64,000 nucleotides of DNA, taken from contig NZ_CP010827.1 of the NCBI RefSeq assembly GCF_000833575.1, positions 310,001-374,000 of the forward strand, read 5' to 3'. Position 1 is the stretch's first letter. Each line of letters opens with the position of its first letter. The stretch comes from Corynebacterium singulare. Its GTDB lineage: Bacteria; Actinomycetota; Actinomycetes; Mycobacteriales; Mycobacteriaceae. Shown here in pieces: positions 42,980 to 52,825 of this stretch. The notes beneath the pieces were generated by a model. The model saw only the letters and a list, made by a program, of their open reading frames with translations, was not told where the DNA came from and made no database searches. Made by a program: the position numbers and the translations under genes.

Positions 42980-44239
42980 GTGGAACTTATACTCGCTTTC
43001 CTAGCCGGTGTGGTGGCGTGTGGCCTAGCCATACCGGTGATAACCCGTATCCGCGAGCGGCTGGAGCGCCGCCGCGCCCGCGACGCTGATTCCAACCAGG
43101 TCACCAGTGTGAGCCAAGTTCTTCACCTTGCCGTGGGTGGTTCACCAGCGGGTATCACCGTGTTGTCCCGCACCAAAGAAATCATTTTTTCCAACCCCTC
43201 CGCACACGAGATGTCGATGGTCCATGACCGTGCTGTGAACCCGGATATTTGGTCCGTTGCTGAGGAGGTCTTCGACGACAAGGAGACCCGCACGCTGGAC
43301 TTGGCGATTCCTAAGCGTCGCACCGGAAACCGCGTGACTCAGGTGCGTGCCGTGGTCAAACCGCTGACGCTGAACGACGACCGATTCGTCATCGTGTACG
43401 GCACCGATGAATCCGAATCGGTGCGTATGGAATCCGCTCGCCGTGACTTTGTGGCCAATGTCTCCCACGAGCTTAAGACACCCGTCGGTGGTATCGCTCT
43501 GCTAGCGGAAGCACTCCTCCAAGACACCGGCGACCCCGACCATGTCGAGTATTTCGGCAGCAAGGTTCAGAAGGAAGCCGCGCGCATGGCGGACATGGTG
43601 AGTGAGCTCATCTCGCTATCCAAGCTGCAAGGTGCAGAGGCCCTTCCGGAAATGAAGCCGGTCGATCTTGATGACATCATCGATGAGGCGATGACGCGCA
43701 ACCAGCTTGCCGCGGACGCCCATAACAATCAGCTCACGCGCGGTGAATCCGTCGGAGTGCAGGTTATGGCAGATAAATCCCTGCTGGTCACAGCCGTTTC
43801 CAACCTCATCTCTAATGCCATTCACTACTCTCCTGATGAGATGCCGGTGTCAGTCACCCAGAAGGTCGTGAGTGGAAACGTTGTCCTCATCCGCGTTACC
43901 GACCGCGGTATCGGCATTGCCCCGGAGGACCAGGAGCGCGTGTTTGAGCGCTTCTTCCGCGTGGATAAGGCGCGCTCTCGCCAGACCGGCGGAACCGGAC
44001 TGGGACTGGCCATTGTCAAGCACGTCGTGGCGAATCATGGCGGCAACATCAAGCTGTGGTCCCGGCCGGGAACAGGCTCGACGTTCACAATCGAGCTCCC
44101 TATATACACCGAAGAAAAGCCAGCGGATAGTGTAGAAAATCAGGATAATAAAGAAGACGGAGCCGTCAGCTCCGCCGCTCCTGGTCTGCAGCGCGCTGTT
44201 GCGCGTGTCGCCGCCCGTCGAAAGGATAAAGCTCAATGA
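42980..44239 (+). CDS. senX3: SenX3-type sensor histidine kinase
   Basis: 419 residues, GTG start (MELILAFLAGVVACGLAIPV) within 20 bases of the gpmA terminator. One membrane segment at the N-terminus, a PAS-like domain (about residues 45-150, SPAGITVLSRTKEIIFSNPS), HisKA with FVANVSHELKTPVGGIALLA (phosphorylated His near 164), and HATPase motifs NLISNAIHYSP, DRGIGIAPEDQERVFERFFR and GGTGLGLAIVKHV. In mycobacteria SenX3-RegX3 responds to phosphate limitation. Its stop overlaps the regX3 start by four bases (ATGA). Confidence 0.93.
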   Translation: MELILAFLAGVVACGLAIPVITRIRERLERRRARDADSNQVTSVSQVLHLAVGGSPAGITVLSRTKEIIFSNPSAHEMSMVHDRAVNPDIWSVAEEVFDDKETRTLDLAIPKRRTGNRVTQVRAVVKPLTLNDDRFVIVYGTDESESVRMESARRDFVANVSHELKTPVGGIALLAEALLQDTGDPDHVEYFGSKVQKEAARMADMVSELISLSKLQGAEALPEMKPVDLDDIIDEAMTRNQLAADAHNNQLTRGESVGVQVMADKSLLVTAVSNLISNAIHYSPDEMPVSVTQKVVSGNVVLIRVTDRGIGIAPEDQERVFERFFRVDKARSRQTGGTGLGLAIVKHVVANHGGNIKLWSRPGTGSTFTIELPIYTEEKPADSVENQDNKEDGAVSSAAPGLQRAVARVAARRKDKAQ

Positions 44240-44934
44240 CCACCATCCTCATCGTCGAAGATGAAGAGTCGCTGGCCGATCCCCTCGCCTTTCTGCTCCG
44301 TAAGGAGGGCTTCGACGTTCTCCTAGCCCCAGACGGCCCCAGCGCGTTGGAGCAGTTCGCCGCAAACACCGTGGACATTGTGTTGCTCGATCTCATGCTT
44401 CCAGGCATGTCGGGCACGGACGTCTGCAAGCAGCTGCGCGCCACCTCCTCGGTGCCGGTCATCATGGTCACCGCGCGTGACTCTGAGATCGACAAGGTTG
44501 TGGGTCTTGAACTGGGTGCGGATGACTATGTGACCAAGCCCTATTCCTCCCGTGAGCTTATCGCTCGCATCCGTGCGGTGCTGCGCCGTGGTGGCGAGGT
44601 CAGCTCGGAGGGCAGCGAGGAAGAGCCGGATAACCAGGTACTGGAGGGCGGTCGCGTGCGCATGGATGTGGAGCGCCACACCGTGCTTGTCGACGGTCAC
44701 CCGGTCTCCATGCCCCTCAAGGAGTTCGACCTCCTTGAATATCTCCTACGCAACGCCGGTCGCGTACTCACCCGCGGCCAGCTCATTGACCGCATTTGGG
44801 GCGCGGACTATGTCGGTGACACCAAGACTCTCGACGTCCACGTCAAGCGCCTGCGCTCCAAGATTGAGTCCGAGCCTTCCCACCCCAAGCACCTTGTGAC
44901 CGTGCGCGGCTTGGGCTACAAGTTCGAGGCCTAA
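44236..44934 (+). CDS. regX3: RegX3-type response regulator
   Basis: 232 residues. Receiver domain with acidic pocket ([20 protein letters not shown]), phosphoacceptor Asp in [14 protein letters not shown] (residue about 52), conserved Thr in VIMVTARD and Lys in [21 protein letters not shown]-terminal OmpR-type winged helix ([20 protein letters not shown], then [17 protein letters not shown]). It acts with SenX3. Stop overlaps by four bases the stop of the convergent gene. Confidence 0.95.
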   Translation: MTTILIVEDEESLADPLAFLLRKEGFDVLLAPDGPSALEQFAANTVDIVLLDLMLPGMSGTDVCKQLRATSSVPVIMVTARDSEIDKVVGLELGADDYVTKPYSSRELIARIRAVLRRGGEVSSEGSEEEPDNQVLEGGRVRMDVERHTVLVDGHPVSMPLKEFDLLEYLLRNAGRVLTRGQLIDRIWGADYVGDTKTLDVHVKRLRSKIESEPSHPKHLVTVRGLGYKFEA

Positions 44935-45830
44935 ACCGCTCCTGAGTTCCCGCCGGATTCATCCGCAGGGTGCCGCGGGAATGTCACTCCGGAGCGTGCC
45001 CGTGCCTCACAGTGACGGGCCAGGATGTCATAGGATTCCTCGCCCAGCAGGGCAATGAGCTCCGTCTTCTGTGACTTCCACAGCGGCTCGTCTGCCGTGT
45101 GGCAGGACGGGTCGGCCGAGCAATACCAATCGAAGTCCTCTCCGCCATTGCCCCATCCGCGGCGATCGTATTCACCGATGGTGGTGCGCAGAATCTCTTC
45201 ACCATCGGGGCGCTCTTCGTAGTCTTCGTGGCGGCGAATCGGCACCTGCCAACACACCTCAGGTTTGACTACGGTGAGCTCCTCTCCAGCATCGAGAGCC
45301 CACTGGTGGATGGCGCAGCCGGTGCCGGTGGGCCAGCCGGCGCGGTTGGCGAAGATACAGGCGCCGTCGACAAGCGGCGTCTTGAGCGCTGGTTCTGGCT
45401 CGCCATCGTCTCCGTCGAGCTCGTCCCATTCCAACCACGGCTCCAGTTCTTCTGGTTGGCCGTTCTTCAGATACTCGTCGACATCCGCTGGGCGGTGCTG
45501 CCAGTAGCGTGCGGGCATGCGGGAGACGGCGTCGGCAAGCTGCTCTCGATCCGTCTCGTCGGCCATGTACGCGCCATGCACACAGCAACCGACGTCGGGC
45601 TGCTGCTTATCGATGCCGTGGCACGCCGCCGTTCCAAATTGGCAGGCGTAGTGTGACTCGAGCCAGGTCAGATCGATGGAATAAACGTGCAACGGATCTT
45701 CGGGATCGGTGAACTCAAACCATTCACGCGGAAAGTCAGGGGCCTTTTCGCGGCCCGCGAGGATGGACGTGGCGGCGGGGGAGGAGGCGGGAAAACCCAG
45801 GTAAACCTCATTTGATTTTGGGCGATTCAC
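44931..45830 (-). CDS. Cys-rich conserved actinobacterial protein (Rv0495c-like)
   Basis: 299 residues, GTG start at 45830. A conserved gene of unknown function lies here, beside regX3 and ppx, in mycobacteria (Rv0495c). About ten Cys occur in spaced groups: [77 protein letters not shown]. This pattern resembles proteins that hold Fe-S or zinc sites, though no known motif is complete. No signal or membrane segment. Confidence 0.85.
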   Translation of the reverse strand: MNRPKSNEVYLGFPASSPAATSILAGREKAPDFPREWFEFTDPEDPLHVYSIDLTWLESHYACQFGTAACHGIDKQQPDVGCCVHGAYMADETDREQLADAVSRMPARYWQHRPADVDEYLKNGQPEELEPWLEWDELDGDDGEPEPALKTPLVDGACIFANRAGWPTGTGCAIHQWALDAGEELTVVKPEVCWQVPIRRHEDYEERPDGEEILRTTIGEYDRRGWGNGGEDFDWYCSADPSCHTADEPLWKSQKTELIALLGEESYDILARHCEARARSGVTFPRHPADESGGNSGAV

Positions 45831-45863
45831 ACCTACCCACGGTAGACCTACTACTCTAGGGGT

Positions 45864-46793
45864 GTGCGATTAGGTGTGTTAGACGTCGGAAGTAATACCG
45901 TCCACCTCGTTGCGGTCGATGCCGCAACCGGTGGCCGCCCCACCCCGATGAGTGACTGGAAGACTCCACTGCGTCTGGTGGAACAGCTCGACAAGAAGGG
46001 CAACATCCACGAGAAGGGCTTGAAAAAGCTCATCTCCGCCGTGGGTGAAGCCAATGAGCTGGGCCAGAAGCTCGGTTGTGATGAGTTCATGGCTTTTGCG
46101 ACCTCTGCGGTGCGCTCGGCCCCCAACTCGGCCGAGGTCCTCGATGAGGTGGAGAAGCAGACCGGCGTCCGCTTGGAAATCCTCTCCGGCGAAGAAGAGG
46201 CACGCCTGACGTTCCTGGCGGTGCGTCGTTGGTATGGCTGGTCCGCTGGTCGCATCACCAATCTCGACATCGGTGGCGGCTCCTTAGAGCTGTCCACTGG
46301 CACGGACGAGCATCCGGAGCTCGCTTTCTCCCTCGATTTGGGAGCTGGCCGCCTGACCCATAACTGGTTCGACACTGATCCGCCGGAGAAGGCGAAGGTA
46401 AACCTGCTTCGTGATTACATCGATGCGGAGCTGGTCAGCGTTGCCGATCAGATGCGCGCTCTCGGCCCCTCGGGCCTGGGCGTGGGAACCTCCAAAACCT
46501 TCCGTACGCTGGCCCGACTTACCGGTTCCGCGCCTTCTTCTGCAGGGCCGTACGTCAAGCGCACCCTCACCGCACCGGGTCTGCGGCAGCTCATTTCTTT
46601 CATCTCTCGTATGACTGCAGCTGACAGGGCAGACCTTGAGGGTGTAAGTTCTACCCGATCGCACCAAATCGTCGCGGGCGCTCTTGTGGCCGAGGCGAGC
46701 ATGCGTGCCCTGGGCATCGAGAAGCTGGAGATCTGCCCATGGGCTCTCCGTGAAGGTGTTATTCTGCGCCGTACCGATAAGGGACTGGAATAG
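45864..46793 (+). CDS. ppx: Ppx/GppA family exopolyphosphatase
   Basis: 309 residues, GTG start. Actin-like ATPase fold: [20 protein letters not shown] at the N-terminus (phosphate 1), [11 protein letters not shown] near 75, [18 protein letters not shown] (Glu, near 109), [14 protein letters not shown] (near 133) and the phosphate 2 region [16 protein letters not shown] near 209. Cleaves polyphosphate or pppGpp terminal phosphates; only one domain pair, as in the short actinobacterial Ppx1/Ppx2. TACTCT (45852-45857) is a -10 box six bases before the GTG, so the message is probably leaderless. Confidence 0.92.
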   Translation: MRLGVLDVGSNTVHLVAVDAATGGRPTPMSDWKTPLRLVEQLDKKGNIHEKGLKKLISAVGEANELGQKLGCDEFMAFATSAVRSAPNSAEVLDEVEKQTGVRLEILSGEEEARLTFLAVRRWYGWSAGRITNLDIGGGSLELSTGTDEHPELAFSLDLGAGRLTHNWFDTDPPEKAKVNLLRDYIDAELVSVADQMRALGPSGLGVGTSKTFRTLARLTGSAPSSAGPYVKRTLTAPGLRQLISFISRMTAADRADLEGVSSTRSHQIVAGALVAEASMRALGIEKLEICPWALREGVILRRTDKGLE

Positions 46794-46802
46794 GAAAGAA
46801 AC

Positions 46803-47591
46803 GTGGCTGACGAGAAACAGTTGACAGTTGCGGAGCTGCTGGCCCGTAACGCGAAGAACCACTCCGATGGAGAGAAGAGCTCGCGCCGCCGTCGCCGCAG
46901 CCTTGATGAAGGCGGCATCTCCGTTGCGGAATTAACCGGCAACCTCGAGAAGGTCAAGGCGGCCCCGGCGGAGTCGAAGCACTCCAACGTCTCCATCGAC
47001 GAGACTGCTCCCGTCATTCCCGCTCCGACCAAGGACACCGACAAGCCGCAGGCCGCCGCTGTCCGCGTCGAGAGACCGGACACTTCGGTTAAGGAGGAAG
47101 CGGCCGAGAAGCCTGACAAGTCCGAGAAGGCCGATAAGCCGTCCGACGAGGACACCCGCGTTATCCAGCGGGTGAAGGACGAGCCCGCGAAGAAGGGTGA
47201 GGACACGACGGTCGACAAGGCCGTTGCCGCGCCCGTAGTCGCACCGGAGGATGAGACCACCGCGACGGGTGAGCTTGAAGCCATCGACCACGATCATGAC
47301 GATTACGACGATGAGCATGACGAGGACTACGAGGAGGAGAAGCTCAATCCCTTCGCCGTCGTCCTGCTCGCCCTCGTGGGCATTGTGTTGGGGGCAGTCG
47401 TGTTCAAGGGCTTCGAAATCCTCTGGGATCGCTTCGACCGCCTTGTAGTCGTGGTGCTGGGCGTCGTCGTTACCGGCGTAATCGTTGGCATTGTGCATGC
47501 ACTGCGCACCAGCCGCGACGGTCTGTCCATGTTCCTCGCGGCCGTGGCCGGGCTCGTGCTTACCTTCGGCCCACTACTCGTGGTGATGTAA
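46803..47591 (+). CDS. Membrane protein with charged cytoplasmic N-terminus (Rv0497-like)
   Basis: 262 residues, GTG start after AGGAAAG. N-terminal 20 residues conserved-looking (MADEKQLTVAELLARNAKNH, followed by RRRRR), then about 130 residues of Lys/Glu/Asp/Ala-rich low complexity, including repeated EKADKPSD and an acidic stretch (DHDHDDYDDEHDEDYEEE), then three membrane helices at the C-terminus. A gene of this form follows ppx1 in mycobacteria. The acidic stretch could bind cations. Function unknown. Nine bases after ppx. Confidence 0.85.
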   Translation: MADEKQLTVAELLARNAKNHSDGEKSSRRRRRSLDEGGISVAELTGNLEKVKAAPAESKHSNVSIDETAPVIPAPTKDTDKPQAAAVRVERPDTSVKEEAAEKPDKSEKADKPSDEDTRVIQRVKDEPAKKGEDTTVDKAVAAPVVAPEDETTATGELEAIDHDHDDYDDEHDEDYEEEKLNPFAVVLLALVGIVLGAVVFKGFEILWDRFDRLVVVVLGVVVTGVIVGIVHALRTSRDGLSMFLAAVAGLVLTFGPLLVVM

Positions 47592-47688
47592 GCACCTGTT
47601 CCACAGGGCATCTTTTAAAAGGCATCTGCTGGGATGTTGTGCGCTTACTTGGTGGCCGCGCCCTCGCCTTTCTGGCACCCTGGGAAGC

Positions 47689-48480
47689 ATGACAAAAATT
47701 GCAGTACTTGGTGGAGGACAAATCGGCGAGGCCCTGGTGTCGGGGTTGGTGAACGCGGGCTATGATGCCGCAGACATCGTGGTGACCAACCGCCGTCCGG
47801 AGCGTGGCGAGGAGCTGCAGAGCGCCTATGGTGTGGCCGTCACCAGTGACAACGCCAAGGCCATTGACGGCGCGGACTACATTTTTGCCTGCGTCAAGCC
47901 CTACGCCATTGTCGAGCTCCTTGAAGGCCTCGACATCTCAACGGACGCCGTTCTCGTGTCCATGGCGGCCGGCCTCACCCTGGACACTCTGGAGAAGGCC
48001 GCCGGCAACGGCGTGCCAGTCGTTCGCGTCATGCCGAACACTCCGATGTTGGTGGGCAAGGGCATGTGCACGTGTGCGGAGGGACAGCACGTGAGCGAGG
48101 GGCAGCTGGGGGGTGTCGTCAAGCTGCTTGAGGCCGTCGGTGAGGTTGCTGTCATCGAGGAGAAGCACATCGACGCCGCAACCGCCCTGGCTGGCTCCGC
48201 GCCGGCTTACTACTTCCTTGTCACCGAAGCGCTTATCGACGCCGGCGTGCAGCTCGGCCTCACCCGTGACGTCGCCGAGCAGCTCGCAACCCGCACCGCC
48301 CAGGGCGCGGGCACGATGATGGCGGAATCTGGCAAGGATCCCGTCGCCCTGCGTGCAGGGGTTACCTCCCCGGGGGGAACCACTGCGGCTGCCCTCCGTG
48401 AGCTTGAAGAGTCCGGTCTTCGAGGCGCCTTCTTCCGTGCCGCTGAAGCATGTGCCCAGCGTGCGCAGGAACTTGCCTGA
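47689..48480 (+). CDS. proC: Pyrroline-5-carboxylate reductase
   Basis: 263 residues. Rossmann motif IAVLGGGQIGEALVSGLVNA at the start, VRVMPNTPMLVGKGMC near 110 and the substrate-binding ALAGSAPAYYFLVTEALIDA with GVTSPGGTTAAALRELEESG near 223, all diagnostic. It reduces pyrroline-5-carboxylate to proline with NADPH. The position before a small HTH gene and bS22 is conserved in actinobacteria. Confidence 0.97.
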   Translation: MTKIAVLGGGQIGEALVSGLVNAGYDAADIVVTNRRPERGEELQSAYGVAVTSDNAKAIDGADYIFACVKPYAIVELLEGLDISTDAVLVSMAAGLTLDTLEKAAGNGVPVVRVMPNTPMLVGKGMCTCAEGQHVSEGQLGGVVKLLEAVGEVAVIEEKHIDAATALAGSAPAYYFLVTEALIDAGVQLGLTRDVAEQLATRTAQGAGTMMAESGKDPVALRAGVTSPGGTTAAALRELEESGLRGAFFRAAEACAQRAQELA

Positions 48481-48679
48481 GTTTGCCGCCTCACCTGAAA
48501 ATAATGTGACACCTGTTGCCCGGCGAGTTTCTGGGGAACAGCGTTGCGAATGTGGAAAAAATTGGCACTTGGGTCGCATTAGTCACAGGTTTCACGCTAA
48601 GCTGGCATGAGCGCGTGCGTGATAGTCCTGTGGGAGGGGAAGCCTACAGCGCGTCACGTGCTGAAGGGTTAAATAAACT

Positions 48680-48868
48680 ATGACGAATGAAGATAAGGGA
48701 ACTTTCCTGACCATCGCCGAAGTTGCAGAGATCATGCGTGTCTCCAAGATGACGGTCTACAGGTTGGTTCACGCAGGTGACATGCCGGCAGTGCGCGTGG
48801 GACGATCGTTCCGCGTTCATGAATCTGCCGTCAAGGAATACCTTGAGGCATCCGTATACGGAGCCTAA
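48680..48868 (+). CDS. Small excisionase-type DNA-binding protein
   Basis: 62 residues: FLTIAEVAEIMRVSKMTVYR then LVHAGDMPAVRVGRSFRVHE, the MerR/excisionase winged helix of the BldC type. Equivalent to Rv0500A, which lies after proC. BldC-like proteins bind DNA cooperatively as repeated units, so direct repeats in target promoters would be expected. A strong terminator follows at 48886. Confidence 0.9.
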   Translation: MTNEDKGTFLTIAEVAEIMRVSKMTVYRLVHAGDMPAVRVGRSFRVHESAVKEYLEASVYGA

Positions 48869-48885
48869 CTTTTTCATCTCTCTTC

Positions 48886-48936
48886 GGCAGCGCCCACCAC
48901 TGCGGACTCCTACGGTCCACGGCGGTGGGCGCTGCC
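48886..48936. terminator. Terminator after the small HTH gene
   Basis: GGCAGCGCCCACC (48886-48898) pairs perfectly with GGTGGGCGCTGCC (48924-48936), then CTTAGTTTT. Confidence 0.85.
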
Positions 48937-48966
48937 CTTAGTTTTGGTGATGGGCATGGCGCTGGG

Positions 48967-48972
48967 TAAGAT
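48967..48972 (+). promoter_or_regulatory. Possible -10 box for bS22
   Basis: TAAGAT between the preceding terminator and the bS22 start; the implied leader would be about 135 bases. Confidence 0.3.
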
Positions 48973-49110
48973 GGTGGGCATTCGTGTCGGCAGAGGTACG
49001 TCTGCGTCTCCCTGTTTTGCGGGGCCGCATCGAGTGCACCGTGCGGTTTTATTCCAGGCGTCGCCGGCCGGTTTACGTACGTACTGATACCGAAAGTGAG
49101 GAAACCAGTT

Positions 49111-49212
49111 ATGGGTTCTGTCATCAAGAAGCGCCGCAAGCGCATGTCCAAGAAGAAGCACCGCAAGATGCTGCGCCGTACCCGCGTTCAGCGTCGCAAG
49201 CTCGGCAAGTAA
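49111..49212 (+). CDS. Small ribosomal protein bS22 (AURKAIP1/COX24 family)
   Basis: 33 residues, too short for most ORF finders: [20 protein letters not shown] then [13 protein letters not shown]. More than half are Lys or Arg. It is nearly identical to the protein found in the mycobacterial 30S subunit near the decoding centre (bS22, gene next to proC in mycobacteria). GAGGAAACCAGTT gives a ribosome site. Between two strong hairpins. Confidence 0.92.
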   Translation: MGSVIKKRRKRMSKKKHRKMLRRTRVQRRKLGK

Positions 49213-49222
49213 AGCTTCGAAT

Positions 49223-49265
49223 CGAACTCCCCGCACGATCCTCCGCGATCGTAGCGGGGAGTTCG
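49223..49265 (+). terminator. bS22 terminator
   Basis: CGAACTCCCCGC (49223-49234) and ACGATC (49235-49240) pair with GATCGT (49247-49252) and GCGGGGAGTTCG (49254-49265): an 18-bp stem with one bulged A and a six-base loop. Confidence 0.9.
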
Positions 49266-49325
49266 TCGTATCACACGACGGAGACGACATCTGGTGGAGA
49301 TCCTTTCTGTGGTCAGGGGAGGGGC

Positions 49326-49344
49326 TCGTCGTTTGAAACGACGA
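49326..49344. repeat. Perfect palindrome after the HNH gene
   Basis: TCGTCGTTT, G, AAACGACGA: 9-bp arms around one base, 14 bases past the HNH stop. Too tight a loop for an RNA hairpin at full length, so it could be either a terminator core for the leftward gene or a protein site. Confidence 0.4.
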
Positions 49345-49357
49345 CGCCGGTAGGCAT

Positions 49358-50596
49358 CTAGAACGGAATGTCTTCCGGAGGGGTGTTCGGAACCTCCGGC
49401 TCAACCATTGCAGCAGCTGCGTCCAGCTCCTCTTTGAGGGCCTGGGCTTGTTCGTGGGCACGCTCGCGGGTGGCGGTAATCTTCTGTGCCACGGTCTGTG
49501 CCCAACGCTTCGTCTTGTTTGCCAGCGGGCCAGTCGGTTCCGTCATGGCCCAGGTGCCGTCTTCGAACAGCCAGACGATGTCCCCTGTGATGGGATCCAT
49601 GATGTAGTGCGCGCGGCCATCGGTCTTCATGTTGTGATGATGTTGGCACAGCGATGCGAGGTTGCTCGGATGCGTTGGCCCGCCATCGGCAAAGTTGATG
49701 CGGTGATCCATCTGGCAGAGGTATGCTGGGCGGTTGCAGCCAAGTGCGCGGCAGGTGCCGTCGCGTCCCTCGACGAACTTGCGGATGAGCTCTGCGACAA
49801 CGTAGTTATCCGATGCTGCCGGCTCTGCAGAAAAGTCGCGCGTCCGAGTGGCCGGCATGTCCTGCGAGGTCCAGCCATAGCCTTGAACAAAGGTGGGGGC
49901 GTTCTCAATGTCCGTGGCTTGGTAAGTGTGGAGGATAATCGTTGAGGCTGGGGTGATGCTGCCGGCGATAAGCTTCTTCAGGGCATCGGCTGAGGAAATG
50001 CCGTTCTTCTTTGCGGCCTCCCTGATATAGGAGTCCAGAATCATGCCGGTGGCGCTGTCGGTGTTGAGCTCCAGAATGGCGCGTTTTCCGGTGTCAGTCA
50101 TCGTGTAGGTGTCCTTCTTGCGCGTATCGCGGAAGGACACCGTTGTGTCGATGCTCTTGCATATATCGCGGACCTTGCGTCCTATCTGGGCGGGCGTGGG
50201 AAAGACCTGGTTGGGTGAGGTTGGGGTGAGGTAAGTGGCCAGGGAATCGTCGACAAGCGCGAGCATTTCCTTGGGTACGTTTCCCAGCTTGGTCAGTGCG
50301 CAATCGATGGCGATGAGAGCCTTCATGTCGAGCAGATAGGACGTGTCCTGCAGGTTCTTGACCTGTGGGAGCTCGGTGAGGCGGTGAACGGCGAGGCAGC
50401 ATTCGGTGATGGTGTAGACACCGACGCCGAGCTTGGCGACGAGCCTCTGACACGCCACATCAAAATCTTCATCGAGCGGTGGCATGGCGGCTGTCCACGA
50501 ACGGTAATCAGCGCGCCGGGCGGCGCTGCGCTCGACGGCGAGCGCGCACTCGGGGTTCATGTGGGAGAAAAAGGCGGTAGGAGTGGTGGTGTTCAA
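49358..50596 (-). CDS. HNH endonuclease with DUF222 (13E12 repeat family)
   Basis: 412 residues; start TTG at 50596 (MNTTTPTAFFSHMNPECALA), chosen because CGGGGGGA lies just upstream; the ATG at 50560 is the alternative. Middle part helical DUF222-like; near residue 300-340 the HNH core RDGTCRALGCNRPAYLCQMD then HRINFADGGPTHPSNLASLC and QHHHNMK, with Cys pairs for structural zinc. The C-terminus is Ala/Glu-rich and probably disordered. Family members are frequent in actinobacterial genomes, often in many copies; their role, nuclease or mobile, is unclear. Confidence 0.88.
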   Translation of the reverse strand: MNTTTPTAFFSHMNPECALAVERSAARRADYRSWTAAMPPLDEDFDVACQRLVAKLGVGVYTITECCLAVHRLTELPQVKNLQDTSYLLDMKALIAIDCALTKLGNVPKEMLALVDDSLATYLTPTSPNQVFPTPAQIGRKVRDICKSIDTTVSFRDTRKKDTYTMTDTGKRAILELNTDSATGMILDSYIREAAKKNGISSADALKKLIAGSITPASTIILHTYQATDIENAPTFVQGYGWTSQDMPATRTRDFSAEPAASDNYVVAELIRKFVEGRDGTCRALGCNRPAYLCQMDHRINFADGGPTHPSNLASLCQHHHNMKTDGRAHYIMDPITGDIVWLFEDGTWAMTEPTGPLANKTKRWAQTVAQKITATRERAHEQAQALKEELDAAAAMVEPEVPNTPPEDIPF

Positions 50597-50802
50597 CGTG
50601 AATCCCCCCGGATTCTTGAGAGATATGGGCAGTGTATGGAGAGGTGAACAGAAGTTCTAATAGAAACCTACAATACGCCTTGGACATGCGTCTCTACCTG
50701 CATCTATGGCGAATTGAAAAGCATGAAAAGTGGCACGCTTTCGACCTTGTTAGCGCAGTGGGGAGTACTATCCGTGTGAGCCCATCCACGGCGGGGTATG
50801 CG

Positions 50803-50808
50803 TATGAT
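50803..50808 (+). promoter_or_regulatory. -10 box for the LURP-one gene
   Basis: TATGAT eight bases before the ATG at 50817. Transcription would start almost at the start codon, so the message is probably leaderless. Confidence 0.45.
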
Positions 50809-50816
50809 GGCGAAGT

Positions 50817-51395
50817 ATGTTGCCTAAGCTCTTAACCCTCGAGACCCTGGTGATTTCGCAGACCAAGTCTTTTCTGCAGGATCAGTTCCTCATCGCGGAT
50901 GAGCAGGGAGTGCCCGTCGGAACCATCCTGCAGTCCGGTGGAATGAAGGACATGCTCTTTAATTCCTCCCGCAGTTTGGAGGTGGCTTTCACGGATGATC
51001 ACGGCAACCCGCAGCAGTCACTCATGCTCATCAAGGACCCACCAAACTTCCTGAGGGATACGTATGAGGTGTATTTGCCGGGCGTCGAGAAGCCTATGGC
51101 GGTGGTGACCAAGCGATTTTCCATGCTCAAGACGCGCCTGACCATGGAGATGGAGGGTTTCCCGGAAATTGAGATTGAAGGTGATATCTGGGATTGGAAT
51201 ATCACCATTAGTAGTCAAGGCCAGCCGCTCGCGGAGGTGCGTAATGAGTGGGCGGGCGTGGGGAAGTTCCTTTCGGGGAAGAACACCTACCGCCTGAGCA
51301 TCGCGCCGGGGCTCGACCCGCAGCAGCATGCGGGGCTTATCGGCGCGGTGATGTGCATGGATATGCTGCGCACGAAGGCACAGCAGAGCGGTTAG
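50817..51395 (+). CDS. LURP-one-related (scramblase-like) protein
   Basis: 192 residues forming a predicted beta barrel around a central helix: [20 protein letters not shown], then [55 protein letters not shown] and a hydrophobic C-terminal helix ([16 protein letters not shown]). This is the LOR/Tubby-C-like fold of phospholipid scramblases. Bacterial members are uncharacterised. Convergent with, and overlapping by four bases, the phosphatase gene. Confidence 0.8.
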   Translation: MLPKLLTLETLVISQTKSFLQDQFLIADEQGVPVGTILQSGGMKDMLFNSSRSLEVAFTDDHGNPQQSLMLIKDPPNFLRDTYEVYLPGVEKPMAVVTKRFSMLKTRLTMEMEGFPEIEIEGDIWDWNITISSQGQPLAEVRNEWAGVGKFLSGKNTYRLSIAPGLDPQQHAGLIGAVMCMDMLRTKAQQSG

Positions 51396-52450
51396 CGGCG
51401 ATGTGCCATGCGCCAGCCGCCGTAGGAAAAGAGGGCGGTGGCTAGCGCGGGCAGGCCATAGGTACGGATGGCCTTGCGGACGGAGCGGTAATCACGAATG
51501 AGCCAGCCTTTCTCCTCGGCGATGTCACGCAGCTTCGAATCCGGGTTGATGGCCACGGGCGTGCCCACCATAGACAGCATGGGGACGTCGTTGGCGCTGT
51601 CGGAGTAAGCCGTGCAGCGTTCAAGGTCGAGGTTTTCGAGCGTGGCTAGGGCGGCGACGGCATGCATTTTGCCAGGACCATGGAGAATATCGCCCACGAG
51701 ACGGCCGGTGAAGCGCCCGTCGTCGACCTCCGCCACTGTGCCGAGGGCACCGGTGAATCCGAAGCGCTGGGCTAGGATCTGGGCTAATTGCACCGGGGTG
51801 GCAGTCACCAGCCACACTTGCTGGCCTGCGTCGAGGTGCATCTGAGCCAGCTGCTTCGTGCCCGGATAGGCCTTATCCGCCATGGATTGGTCCACAATTT
51901 CTTCGCACAGTGCGACCATGTCCGCTACCGAACGACCCTTCACGAACTCGAGGGCCTGGACGCGTCCGGACGCAACGTCCTCAGTGTTTTCGGACCCAGA
52001 GATGCGGAATTTCAGTTGCTTCCATGCAATGGGCAGGATTTCTGAGAGGCTGAAGTATCGACGCCGTGCCAGGCCAAACGCGAAGGCGACGAGCGATGAG
52101 CCCTGAACCAGCGTGTTGTCCACATCAAAAAAGGCCGCGGCGCCGACGTCTTGGGGAACATCTGGGTCCGGCTGCGTGATGGAACGTGCGCCGGCAGATT
52201 CGAAAGAGCCCTGGACGGATTCCACACCCGAGGAGAAGGAATCCAGGTCGATGCCGAAGAGCTGTTCCACCGCCGCGGCTGCCGACGCCTCACCTGCCGC
52301 ACGCTGACTCTCCTCATCCAGTGGGGCAAAGGCCTGTTGTTCCAAGAAATTGCGGAGGTTTCCCCTACTCGCGGTCCAGTTGGCAAGGAACTCGCGGGGG
52401 GAGTCGGGCATACCGGGTGGCAAGGGGAGGGGCACGCGTTCAGCTTTCAA
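51392..52450 (-). CDS. HAD-IB family phosphatase (SerB-like)
   Basis: 352 residues; start given as TTG at 52450, while ATG at 52411 is equally possible. After a 100-residue helical N-terminus the HAD core begins: [20 protein letters not shown] (motif I, two Asp), [16 protein letters not shown] (motif II), GKMHAV (motif III Lys) and [20 protein letters not shown] (motif IV). A helix near the end ([15 protein letters not shown]) may reach the membrane. Corresponds to Rv0505c (serB1), but phosphoserine is only one possible substrate; lysophosphatidic acid-type substrates have been proposed for relatives. Confidence 0.87.
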   Translation of the reverse strand: MKAERVPLPLPPGMPDSPREFLANWTASRGNLRNFLEQQAFAPLDEESQRAAGEASAAAAVEQLFGIDLDSFSSGVESVQGSFESAGARSITQPDPDVPQDVGAAAFFDVDNTLVQGSSLVAFAFGLARRRYFSLSEILPIAWKQLKFRISGSENTEDVASGRVQALEFVKGRSVADMVALCEEIVDQSMADKAYPGTKQLAQMHLDAGQQVWLVTATPVQLAQILAQRFGFTGALGTVAEVDDGRFTGRLVGDILHGPGKMHAVAALATLENLDLERCTAYSDSANDVPMLSMVGTPVAINPDSKLRDIAEEKGWLIRDYRSVRKAIRTYGLPALATALFSYGGWRMAHRR

Positions 52451-52520
52451 CGGGTAGGCAGGCTAACGTGTCCATAGTAAACCGCACAAAGTTCAGAGTC
52501 TCACTAAGGAGCCCTTTTAT

Positions 52521-52760
52521 ATGTCCCACACAGTCGAGCTCATGGTGCGCACGACGTGCGGCTCGTGCGCGCGGGTGCGTGAGCAGATAACGCCAGTAGT
52601 GAAAAACGCTGGGGCGGAGCTCATCGTGCGCGTCGTTGACCAGGACAACGAGCTGGCCATGGAATACGGCGACCGGGTGCCTGTTGTGGTGATTGATGGT
52701 GATGAGTTTTCGTGCTGGGAAGTCGATAATGAGGAGCTGGCACAGGCGTTGGCAGGATAA
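52521..52760 (+). CDS. Glutaredoxin-like thiol-disulfide protein
   Basis: 79 residues; AAGGAG before the ATG. Thioredoxin fold with CGSC (TTCGSCARVREQITPV), cis-Pro in RVPVVVIDGDEFSCWE. DUF836 group, same position as Rv0508 ahead of hemA in mycobacteria. It probably reduces disulfides or mixed mycothiol disulfides; its place before the haem genes may be functional, since glutamyl-tRNA reductase has a reactive Cys, but that is speculation. Confidence 0.9.
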   Translation: MSHTVELMVRTTCGSCARVREQITPVVKNAGAELIVRVVDQDNELAMEYGDRVPVVVIDGDEFSCWEVDNEELAQALAG

Positions 52761-52825
52761 GTCCCCACGGTGCGCGTGAGTTTCAGAATCGGGCTTGAGA
52801 CTAGTAGTCTTTTGGTTGATTTGAG

